Shown: positions 9,524 to 17,288 of the stretch, in pieces
Layout: each line of letters opens with the position of its first letter
How positions within the stretch are numbered: the stretch's first letter is position 1
Assembly (NCBI GenBank): GCA_021404565.1
Contig: JAAWWF010000006.1
Location: 124,001 to 188,000, forward strand
Length of the DNA stretch: 64,000 nt
DNA from: Roseivirga sp.
Lineage (GTDB): Bacteria; Bacteroidota; Bacteroidia; Cytophagales; Cyclobacteriaceae
Direction: 5' to 3'
Made by a program: the position numbers and the translations under genes
The notes under the pieces: model-generated
Database searches by the model: none
What the model saw: the letters and a program-made list of their open reading frames with translations, nothing else
What the model was told of the DNA's origin: nothing

Positions 9524-10588
9524 CTAAAAGGACTCGCCAAAGCTGATATAAAAACCTGACTGATCTTCTGCCCCCAGGGCATAGTCCATTCTCAGGTAGG
9601 TATTACCTTCTTTATCCACGAGAAACCGAATGCCTGCGCCATAATTAGGTCGCAGGTGTTCGGTAATCATGTTGAAGTCAGGGTAGACCGTAGAAATGCC
9701 TCCGAAAAGGGAGAGGCCCAGCTTCCAGAAAAGCGGGGTTCGAAATTCTGCCTGAAAAGTGGAAAGATGCTTATCTCTGAACCTTCCGAAGAAATAGCCA
9801 CGCACAAAATCATCTCCGCCTAATACCGCATAATCATAGAATGCCGGTGTATTGAGTGTAAAGCGATTATAAAGTCTTATGGCAAGGGTATGCTTTTCAT
9901 TAAAGCTGCGGTATTGTCGCAGGTCTACTGAAATACGAGCATAATCTTTATCCCCTACATTATGGCCCAACTCAGCTCGGAACATCTTGCCTGAAGTAGG
10001 GGTGAGCAGGCTATTGCGACTGTCTTTGAACAAAGCCGCTTTAATGCCGAATATCGAAGTATTCTGAAGCTCCGGGAAGGGACTAATATCGGTTTCCGCA
10101 CTTACATTACGGTAGTTGAGGTGCCTGATACCAAGGCCTGCAAAAACCTGATTCCCTAAGTTTTTAAACATGCCGGCCTCAAAAACAAAGCGATTGCTTT
10201 CGTAGAGCAGCTCATCAGATTCTGGTGTGTCTGGGCCAATGCCGTAGTAGAAATCAGGATATTTTGAAAAGTGCATTTCGCCCTGGGTGAACCATTTTTC
10301 CTCCTTGAAAAAGTAATCCCATTCAATCTCAAAAATGGATTGTTTGCGCCAGGTATAGTTGAACTCTGCTTTGGCATTAGACGTGCGTGTTTTGCCATCC
10401 TGATAAAAGTCCAGTGTGAAGAGACTTACGGCTCCTACATGCGTTTTGGTTTCCGGTTCATAACCGAAACTGGGCACCGGTAAAATCTTTACCTTTTTCC
10501 TTTTTAATGAATCCTGTGCGAGGGCCTGGAGGGTTAAAAAAGTGAACAGGACCAGGAAAAGGCCACTCTTTTTAAGAGGTATGTACAT
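9524..10588 (-). CDS. Outer-membrane barrel of the BamA/TamA surface-antigen family
   Basis: A 354-residue protein with a signal peptide (start MYIPLKKSGLFLVLF, cleavage near ALAQ). It consists essentially of the surface-antigen barrel domain without POTRA repeats: multiple amphipathic strands, GGDDFVRGYFFGRFRDKH resembling the conserved loop-6 VRGY/F motif, and a C-terminal strand ending in Phe (ISFGESF). The annotated frame opens ten codons earlier, but ATG 10588 begins the signal sequence. It overlaps the end of the VTT-domain gene by 17 bases, so the two are probably co-transcribed. The family inserts or translocates proteins or lipids at the outer membrane; the substrate here is unknown. 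Confidence 0.78.
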   Translation of the reverse strand: MYIPLKKSGLFLVLFTFLTLQALAQDSLKRKKVKILPVPSFGYEPETKTHVGAVSLFTLDFYQDGKTRTSNAKAEFNYTWRKQSIFEIEWDYFFKEEKWFTQGEMHFSKYPDFYYGIGPDTPESDELLYESNRFVFEAGMFKNLGNQVFAGLGIRHLNYRNVSAETDISPFPELQNTSIFGIKAALFKDSRNSLLTPTSGKMFRAELGHNVGDKDYARISVDLRQYRSFNEKHTLAIRLYNRFTLNTPAFYDYAVLGGDDFVRGYFFGRFRDKHLSTFQAEFRTPLFWKLGLSLFGGISTVYPDFNMITEHLRPNYGAGIRFLVDKEGNTYLRMDYALGAEDQSGFYISFGESF

Positions 10589-11195
10589 TGAAGAACTGAG
10601 CGATAAGCTTTCGGCCAAAAACCCACAGAATCAGGGATACAACAAGTGAGGCCGCGAAAGAGATAAGAAATAAATTGGTGTTTTGGGCCAGATTGCCAAA
10701 GTAGGCATAAATAAAACATACCGGCAGGTAGCCAATCAGGTTTAGCAGGGTGAAAAAACGGAAGTTCAAGCGATTGTAACCGGCCGTAAAGACTATACTT
10801 TCAGAAAGAATGGGAATGCCACGGGTAATGATGATTCCCAGCGCACCATATTTTTGCATAATGGCCGTGGCTTTTTCACTGGAACTTGCCTTGTAATTAG
10901 AGACTTTACCCAGGTAGTAACCAATACTCGAAGAGATAAAAACAGCAAAAAGAGAGAGCAGAGCTCCTTTGATCAGCCCCAGCACAAGACCATTACCATA
11001 CATCACTATGCTTGAAGGTACGGGCAGCACAATGTCTGAAGACAGCACCAAAAAACTGAGTAATGCATACTCTGTTTGATTGCTTTCCGCTGCATTAAGC
11101 AAATCGGAAAAGTAAAGCTCCAGACTTTCGAAAAACACAAATACTACACTCACCAGGGCGATACTCACCAATAAGGGGATTGTGATTTGCTTCAT
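10572..11195 (-). CDS. VTT-domain (DedA/SNARE-associated type) membrane protein
   Basis: A 207-residue inner-membrane protein with about five to six hydrophobic segments. The VTT-domain features are visible: a re-entrant-like stretch around SDIVLPVPSSIVMYGNGLVLG, an acidic/Gly motif ISSSIGYYLGK, and the FITRG-like element IIITRGIPILSESIVFTAG. DedA-family proteins act in lipid carrier (for example undecaprenyl phosphate or phospholipid) transbilayer movement. The gene is upstream of, and overlaps, a barrel gene on the same strand, so a lipid-handling envelope role is plausible. The exact substrate cannot be told from sequence. Confidence 0.8.
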   Translation of the reverse strand: MKQITIPLLVSIALVSVVFVFFESLELYFSDLLNAAESNQTEYALLSFLVLSSDIVLPVPSSIVMYGNGLVLGLIKGALLSLFAVFISSSIGYYLGKVSNYKASSSEKATAIMQKYGALGIIITRGIPILSESIVFTAGYNRLNFRFFTLLNLIGYLPVCFIYAYFGNLAQNTNLFLISFAASLVVSLILWVFGRKLIAQFFNVHTS

Positions 11196-11324
11196 GGATA
11201 CCGGGACGTATTTTTAAATCAGGATCGCATTAATTCTATCCTAAAAATAAAAATTATCTCAGTAAAGTGATATGACAGAGATGTTTATTTTGGCAGGTGA
11301 TGTCTGTGTTGGGAGAGGAGGCTT

Positions 11325-11816
11325 TTACTCCATTAGCTTCAGACTTTCGATAATCCTTTTTCCTTCCTTTAGGTCATTGTTATAGCAGTAAACTGTCATT
11401 TCATAAACACAGTTTTGTTTTGGTGAGGCGGCCACCAGCACATATACGGGAAAGGACTCGTCTTTCCATTTATCAGTAGCAATATAATAGTAGGCTCCCT
11501 CGATATTGGGGATTTTGCCTCCTTCTTTGTAATCACTAAAGCCTAAAGCCTTTGTGAGGTCCTTTGCAAAATCTTTGGCCTGTTGGCCGTAATTTTCGGG
11601 TAATTCGCTCCAGTTTTTGCGTTCGATGTCTATCGCGAGGGTGTCATTCTCATAACCGACTTCGTTTTCCGAGTGCTCATAACTCTCTAACTCCTGGTTA
11701 GTCTCAAACGAGATTTTAAGCTTGTCGCATTTAATGGTCTGTTGAGCAACAGCTACCGATTGAAAACAGGCTGTTATCAATAGTATTGAGACAATACGTA
11801 GCATCTTTGGAGTCAT
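11325..11816 (-). CDS. Secreted protein of unknown function
   Basis: A 163-residue protein with a signal peptide (MLRIVSILLITACFQSVAVA, cleavage near AQQ; either the first Met or the one four codons later could be used). The mature part is small, acidic and mixed alpha/beta, with segments LKISFETNQELE, GGKIPNIEGAYYYIA and YEMTVYCYNNDLKEGKRIIESLK. The overall pattern recalls PsbP-like small secreted domains but I cannot assign it. It stands alone, 129 bases upstream of nothing on its strand, between a PLP-enzyme gene and the VTT gene. The base composition is like its neighbours. Confidence 0.6.
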   Translation of the reverse strand: MTPKMLRIVSILLITACFQSVAVAQQTIKCDKLKISFETNQELESYEHSENEVGYENDTLAIDIERKNWSELPENYGQQAKDFAKDLTKALGFSDYKEGGKIPNIEGAYYYIATDKWKDESFPVYVLVAASPKQNCVYEMTVYCYNNDLKEGKRIIESLKLME

Positions 11817-11923
11817 CAGTGTTCAGGGTATTACCGTAATTTCAGTATATAACACCCGTTAAACAGTTTACCCTGATAACCCCTGAATTTAAATTTGTAT
11901 TGCCATTGGCCTGATAAAAATTG

Positions 11924-13183
11924 TTAAGCCAAATCCTTCAGAGCAGCTACAAAAACGTCCAGCTCGTCTGTTGTGGTGTACACATTGGGAGTAATGCGGC
12001 AACCATATACGCCATCGCGGTTGATCGCAACCGTCCAGATGTTATACTTCTCAAGCAGTGTTTTTGCCAGGTCTGCCGGCTTCATACCCTTGATACCTAC
12101 ATTGGCAATAGCACAGGAACGATGCTTGTCTTTGGGAGTGTTCACTATCACATGCGATAAATCCCGTACCTGGCTGGTCCAGTAGTTTTGGATATAGCGA
12201 AGTCGTGCCTCCTTGCGTTCTCCACCAATCATATGGTGATAGTCTATCGCATTGGTTATGGCCAGGTCAGTATGGACGGGGTGAGTACCGGTATGGTTGA
12301 GTCTTGAAATGTCATCGGGTTCTCTTTCATCTTCTGCAAACAGGGGCCAGATCTGGTTGGCCTTACCCTGCTTTACATAAAGAAAACCGGCTCCCAATGG
12401 CACGCTGAGCCATTTGTGTAGGCTGGTGCCATAGTAATCACAGTTCAGGTCTTTGATACTGAAAGTGATCTGACCAAAAGCATGAGCACCATCTACCATC
12501 ACCTCGACCCCACGGGCATGGGCCATGTCACAAATCTTTTTTACCGGCAGAATGTGCCCGGTGATATTCACCAGGTGGCAGACCATTAAGAGCCTGGTTT
12601 TTGGTGTAATGGCCTTTTCATAGGCCGCTACAATCTCTTCATCTGATTCCGGGTGTAGCGGCACATCTACCAGCTTACGCACTACGCCATGGCGTCTTTC
12701 TACCAGTTTAAACATATTGAGCATAGCTCCATAATCTTGGTTGGCCATCACGGCCTCATCACCCGCTTTCCATGGAAAACCACCGATTACCGTGTCAAGC
12801 GACTCAGTAGTGTTTCGGGTAATGATTAACTCTTCTGGCTCGCAGCCTGCCATTTGTGCCAGCTTGGCGGCCGCCTCTTTTTTCTTGTCCCACTGGACAG
12901 TACGCATGTAATAAGAGCCCTGGTAGTTGACCTCTCTTACATGACTGATGAACTGCTCTAAAGTCTCCTTAGGTAAAAAGCAGTAATAGCCATTTTCCAG
13001 GTTGATATAGTCGGGCTTGAGTTTGTAATCAGACCTGATCTTTGCCCAGAAATCTTCGTTGGTTGCGAGCTGAGCAGGAGAAAGGTTGGCTACTTCCCCG
13101 GTGAGTTTTTCTAGTTGATTAATAAACGGAGCAGCTCCTAGGCCAAGGGCCGGTATGCTTTTTAAAAAAGTACGCTTGTCCAT
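11924..13183 (-). CDS. Class V aminotransferase-fold PLP enzyme, probably exported
   Basis: A 419-residue fold-type I PLP enzyme of the class V group (isopenicillin N epimerase / cysteine desulfurase-like). Seen are TRNTTESLDTVIGG in the cofactor-binding region, VMVDGAHAFGQI (PLP-pyridine Asp), and TSLHKWLSVPLGAGFLYV, in which K257 is the expected Schiff-base lysine. The N-terminus, MDKRTFLKSIPALGLGAAP, resembles a twin-arginine signal with Lys-Arg in place of Arg-Arg, so the enzyme may be periplasmic. The reaction is not predictable. It is 61 bases downstream of madM on the same strand and may be in its operon. Confidence 0.85.
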   Translation of the reverse strand: MDKRTFLKSIPALGLGAAPFINQLEKLTGEVANLSPAQLATNEDFWAKIRSDYKLKPDYINLENGYYCFLPKETLEQFISHVREVNYQGSYYMRTVQWDKKKEAAAKLAQMAGCEPEELIITRNTTESLDTVIGGFPWKAGDEAVMANQDYGAMLNMFKLVERRHGVVRKLVDVPLHPESDEEIVAAYEKAITPKTRLLMVCHLVNITGHILPVKKICDMAHARGVEVMVDGAHAFGQITFSIKDLNCDYYGTSLHKWLSVPLGAGFLYVKQGKANQIWPLFAEDEREPDDISRLNHTGTHPVHTDLAITNAIDYHHMIGGERKEARLRYIQNYWTSQVRDLSHVIVNTPKDKHRSCAIANVGIKGMKPADLAKTLLEKYNIWTVAINRDGVYGCRITPNVYTTTDELDVFVAALKDLA

Positions 13184-13244
13184 GGTGTAAAAGGTTGACG
13201 CTGGATGAATTTAAGATTTTTGAGGTTAAAAATGGCCTTATTGG

Positions 13245-13988
13245 TTAGACAATTGCCTGAACCAGAAAGTATAAAACAGATGGGCAAAGTAAGGCTCCCA
13301 GCCCGGTGTAGAAGGTGGCGGTAAGAGCACCGTAGGGAACGAGCTTTGGATCAGTAGCAGCCAAACCGGCAGCTACACCACTAGTTGTGCCGATCAGTCC
13401 ACCGAAAACCATGGCTGAGTTGGGGTTGTCTAAGCCAATTCTTTTGGCAACCAATGGTGTGAAAATAGTAGTGAGAATCACCTTAAAAACACCGGTAGCA
13501 ATGCTGATGGCAATGATCTCAGAAGACGCACCAATGGCAGAACCCGTGACAGGGCCGACTATATAGGTGCAGGCTCCGGCTCCAATGGTCGTGATACTGA
13601 TGGCATCGGTATAGCCAAGGGCATAAGCCACAGCAGTCCCGATAAAAAAGGATAGAATCACACCGATAAAGAGAGATAGAACGCCAGAAAGTCCGGCTTT
13701 CTTAATTTCGGTGAAACTCGCCCCCATGGCTGTGGCTACAATGGCAAAATCTCTTAGCATAGAACCGCCCAGAAGGGCCATGCCGGCAAACATGGGAAAG
13801 TCGGCCACACCTTTCGTTCCGCCAAACCAGGCGAAGACCAATGCGGCTAAAATGGCCAATGCCGTTCCGGGTAGTTTATTTCTTAAGAGCTTCCGGGATA
13901 TCCAGTTGGAGACGGCCATTAACAGCCCGATCATCAGGAAGGCAAATATGAGCCCGTTCTTGTCTAAAAGTTTCTCAAGCACTTCCAT
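13245..13988 (-). CDS. madM: Malonate transporter, MadM subunit
   Basis: A 247-residue integral membrane protein with about seven or more hydrophobic segments and many Gly/Ala residues, matching the MadM subunit in length and in segments such as MFAGMALLGGSMLRDFAIVATAMG, here given as AGMALLGGSMLRDFAIV, and GAGACTYIVGPVTGSAIG. MadL and MadM together form a sodium-dependent malonate uptake system. The ATG at 13988 overlaps the madL stop as TGATG, so the subunits are translationally coupled; a TTG codon just upstream is a weaker alternative. Malonate decarboxylase genes are not present in the window. Confidence 0.85.
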   Translation of the reverse strand: MEVLEKLLDKNGLIFAFLMIGLLMAVSNWISRKLLRNKLPGTALAILAALVFAWFGGTKGVADFPMFAGMALLGGSMLRDFAIVATAMGASFTEIKKAGLSGVLSLFIGVILSFFIGTAVAYALGYTDAISITTIGAGACTYIVGPVTGSAIGASSEIIAISIATGVFKVILTTIFTPLVAKRIGLDNPNSAMVFGGLIGTTSGVAAGLAATDPKLVPYGALTATFYTGLGALLCPSVLYFLVQAIV

Positions 13989-14359
13989 CAAGATGACTGT
14001 TCAGTCTTTTTGCCAAGCCTGGATAAAACGGGCACGAGCATAAAGCAGGTAGCTGTTACGAGAAGGCCGGCTAGAATTGCTACCCAGCCCCCTGAGAGGG
14101 CCGCCTTTACATTTTGAATGGCAGACATGGCCACTACAATGGGTACATAGAGGGCGCTCCAGAATAGAATTCCCTGCTCAGATTTGGTATCCAGAAGACC
14201 TTTCTTTCTCAGCCGTTCATTGGTGATAATAAGTAAGACCATGGCAAAGCCTACGCCTCCGACATTCCCTCCTATATTGAGCCAAACACCCAACAGCGAG
14301 CCAATAAGCTGACCGGCCAGGTAACATCCGGCCAGTATGGCCACTCCGTAAATCTTCAT
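13988..14359 (-). CDS. madL: Malonate transporter, MadL subunit
   Basis: A 123-residue membrane protein with four hydrophobic segments, of the size and layout of MadL. It starts MKIYGVAILAGCYLAGQLIG and has GNVGGVGFAMVLLIITNERL and SEQGILFWSALYVPIVVAMS, the latter typical of the subunit. An in-frame start 11 codons upstream exists, but ATG 14359 begins the first membrane helix. It overlaps madM by one base. The gene is the first of a likely madL-madM-(PLP enzyme) transcript. A malonyl-CoA-synthetase-like ligase is encoded 7 kb away and would give imported malonate a fate. Confidence 0.85.
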   Translation of the reverse strand: MKIYGVAILAGCYLAGQLIGSLLGVWLNIGGNVGGVGFAMVLLIITNERLRKKGLLDTKSEQGILFWSALYVPIVVAMSAIQNVKAALSGGWVAILAGLLVTATCFMLVPVLSRLGKKTEQSS

Positions 14360-14435
14360 TGAGGGAAATTGATTTGATCCATTCCCAATCAATTTGAAGA
14401 AATTATGGACAGCTTACAAATAGAGCCTCGTGGGG

Positions 14436-16820
14436 CTATTCATTCGCCAGTACTTCTGCCGGATTGGCGCGCGTTCGCCTGATGACCTGATTCAGAATCA
14501 TAAGGAGTGCTACGCTAAAGGAGAGGAGTGCCACGATCAGAAAAATGGGCCACTGAGCACTGACTTCGAGACGATAGGCGAAAGCCGGTAACCACTGGTT
14601 CACCACCAATATGGCAATGGGAATGGCCAGCAGGTTGGCAATCAAAATTACCCGGTAAAACTCCCGCGTCAGTACCCATAACAACTGCTTGAATTTGGCG
14701 CCCAACACTTTACGGATGGCTACTTCTTTCATCCTTTTTGTAAGGCTGTGACTGATCAGTGCGACAAGTCCCACCAGCGAAATAATCACGGCTATCAGAC
14801 TGGAGTAAGAGATAAGTGAGGCATTTCTCTCTTCTGCCTCAAACATATTATTGAAGTAGTCATCCAGAAAGTAATAGCCTAATCGATATTCAGGATCAGT
14901 TTTTTGCAATACGGTCTCTATGTGTTTCAGGCTGCTTTGGAGATTGGTCGCGTTGAGCTTTATGGACAAGTTAAGTCGATAAGGATCGCCCTGACTCAGT
15001 ACCAGGGGGGCTATCTGTCGCTTCAGGTTGGTGTAATGAAAATCTTCTACTACCCCAATGATGGGGCCTACGCGACCCGCCATAACTATGATTTGCCCGA
15101 TAGGGTCTGTACCATCAGGGAAGAGCATTTTTTCGCCTGATTCATTAATGATGAAAGCTTCCTTATCGGTGACCAGTTCTTTAGAGAAATCGCGTCCCTT
15201 TATCAGTGGGATATCATAGGTGTTAATAAAATTGTGCTGGGTTCTCAGTTCTCCTATAGGCTGGGCTGTTTTGGAATCAGCACTTTTGAGATGCACGGTT
15301 TGGCCACTGGTGCCAGTACCCAGGGCGCTTTGAGAGGCTGTTACCTCCAGAATGTTTGGCGATGTGGCAAGCTCTGCGGCAATGGTCTCATAAGCGACCT
15401 TCTGACGTTCGGAGACATTGTTCACTATCAATACCTGATCTTTACTAAATCCCAACTCTTTATTTTTCACATAGCTGATCTGCGCATTGAGGAAGGCCAG
15501 GTTGACCACCAATACAATGGCGATGATAAACTGCAGTGTGACCAGTACTTTGCTGCCCCTCGTGCCTTTCTTCATACCGGGGAAATTCCTTTTGAGAATC
15601 TTTGAGGGACTGAATGAGGAGATGAACATGGCAGGGTAAAGTCCTGATAGTAGTCCCAGGAGACCAATAATTCCCAGGAGTATGATCAATACCAGTGGTT
15701 GCTGCCAATAAGTAATTTCAGCATCAATCTGCATCACGGCTCCAAAGGGCTCGAAAAGAAGTTGGGTCATGCCCAGGGCGACAAGGAAGGAGAACACTGT
15801 CAGGATCACCGATTCTCCCAGAAACTGAAAAACCAGTTGCTTTCTATTGGCACCAATGACCTTACGAACACCGATTTCCTTGATCCTCTTCTCGTACTGT
15901 GCTGTAGTCAGATTTACGTAATTGATGATGGCGATAAGCAGAATGAGCAGGTCTATCCCAGCCAGAATATAAATGGTATTGATGCTACCTGCTCCGAGGT
16001 TGCTCTGGATGTTCTCAGATTTCAGATAAATATCGCTCAGAGGCTGTACGTAGTTATCAGTACCGGAAATAAAATCATCAAATCGCTCATCCATCTGATC
16101 GTTGTACAGTTTGCTGATTTTCTCGTTTACAACCTCAGGATTGCTGTTTTGGGCATAGACCCCGTAGCTGTGAAAGTCAAGTCCACTGTAATAGGCCCAA
16201 TCATGAAGCCCATCTATAGCTTCCAATGAAACAATGATATCGAACTGGATATGAGACTTTTTGGGAACATGTACCACATCAAGAATGGTGTACTCGGTAC
16301 CATCCATTTTTAAGACTTGCCCCAGGGGTACTTTATTACCATATATGGTATTGGCCAGCTCTTCGCTGATAACAATCCCGGAGTTGTCAAAGGTCACCTT
16401 GCTGATGTTACTGCCATAAAGTGACGGAAAGCTGAATACATCGAAAAAGGCATGATCAGTATAATAAAGCCCCTTGTCCTGGTAGGTTGTCTCCCGGCTG
16501 GAAATATCTGTACTGCCGGCTTTATAAATTCTGGTAGCCGTTTCTACCTCCGGAATGTCCCTGCGCATTTCCGGTACTACTGATCCGAAGGTGATGCCGG
16601 AATTACTGTTGCGACCACTGGTGGTAGTGTATTTGGAAACCACCCTGAAGATACGGTCTCCTTTTTCGTGGAATTTATCGAAGCCCAGCTCATGCTGTAT
16701 AAACAGAAAGAGCATCAGGGAAACTGAGATGCCAATAGAAAGACCTAGTATGTTGATGATAGAAAAGACCTTTTGTCTTTTAATGGCTCTGAGAGCTGAA
16801 ATAAGAAAGCTTTTGATCAT
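14436..16820 (-). CDS. FtsX/MacB-type ABC permease protein, fused double module
   Basis: A 794-residue inner-membrane protein with two repeats of the MacB periplasmic core plus FtsX domain. One helix near residue 20 (VFSIINILGLSIGISVSLML) opens the protein, a periplasmic domain follows to about 275, then three helices (with the YEKRIKEIGVRKVIGA coupling motif), a second helix and periplasmic domain from about 425, and three last helices after KRMKEVAIRKVLGAKF. This is the standard Bacteroidota 800-residue permease that has no adjacent ATPase gene; the ATPase partner is encoded elsewhere or absent. The second example in the window is at 53926. Substrate unknown; related proteins do mechanotransmission or export. 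Confidence 0.9.
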   Translation of the reverse strand: MIKSFLISALRAIKRQKVFSIINILGLSIGISVSLMLFLFIQHELGFDKFHEKGDRIFRVVSKYTTTSGRNSNSGITFGSVVPEMRRDIPEVETATRIYKAGSTDISSRETTYQDKGLYYTDHAFFDVFSFPSLYGSNISKVTFDNSGIVISEELANTIYGNKVPLGQVLKMDGTEYTILDVVHVPKKSHIQFDIIVSLEAIDGLHDWAYYSGLDFHSYGVYAQNSNPEVVNEKISKLYNDQMDERFDDFISGTDNYVQPLSDIYLKSENIQSNLGAGSINTIYILAGIDLLILLIAIINYVNLTTAQYEKRIKEIGVRKVIGANRKQLVFQFLGESVILTVFSFLVALGMTQLLFEPFGAVMQIDAEITYWQQPLVLIILLGIIGLLGLLSGLYPAMFISSFSPSKILKRNFPGMKKGTRGSKVLVTLQFIIAIVLVVNLAFLNAQISYVKNKELGFSKDQVLIVNNVSERQKVAYETIAAELATSPNILEVTASQSALGTGTSGQTVHLKSADSKTAQPIGELRTQHNFINTYDIPLIKGRDFSKELVTDKEAFIINESGEKMLFPDGTDPIGQIIVMAGRVGPIIGVVEDFHYTNLKRQIAPLVLSQGDPYRLNLSIKLNATNLQSSLKHIETVLQKTDPEYRLGYYFLDDYFNNMFEAEERNASLISYSSLIAVIISLVGLVALISHSLTKRMKEVAIRKVLGAKFKQLLWVLTREFYRVILIANLLAIPIAILVVNQWLPAFAYRLEVSAQWPIFLIVALLSFSVALLMILNQVIRRTRANPAEVLANE

Positions 16821-17288
16821 GACCTTGTTGTTTTAAAAAATAGCAGGATTGGAAAGTGGAGTAACCGACCCCATGCTTAGTCAAGAGGTATATCCGGTCC
16901 CTCGGGTTGCACAAACCCTTCCTGTTTGTCACATATTTCAGTTATGACCTTAAAACTGGTAAATCGTTACACAGGAAAGAATGATTTATATCATCCCTAA
17001 CGGCTTTTCAGGGGAATAGCAAGTATCAACCAATTTGCAGACTCTCAGCGTCATTGTATTATGCCCACTCAGAGTCATTGCACAGCAAGACTCTGAGGGT
17101 TGATGACGGAAATATTGGAGAGTTTCTCGCTCATAGTCTCCTGCGGATATCTCTGAGTGGGGAGGCGGTATAAGGGACGGTGCCCCTCGCTGCATTCAAC
17201 AATAACCGAAAATGGCGTTTCGTGGTACTAGAAGATCAATAGATTAATCAAAGGACACCGTCCATCGAGTTATTCAAATGAGCGGAGC
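16821..17288. other. 468-base intergenic region with direct and inverted repeats
   Basis: This gap lies between the start of a permease gene and the end of a peptidase gene, both on the minus strand. It holds two copies of CTCAGxGTCATTG (17044-17056 and 17068-17080, period 24) and a perfect 9-bp stem CTCAGAGTC/GACTCTGAG (17068-17076 with 17089-17097). A 69-codon minus-strand frame at 16986-17195 has no coding character. The rest shows nothing recognisable; promoter signals for the permease presumably lie near 16821. Confidence 0.5.

Noticed and set aside
16986-17195. 69-codon minus-strand frame in a gap
   Set aside because: No family resemblance, unusual composition, and it overlies the hairpin and direct repeats; likely chance.
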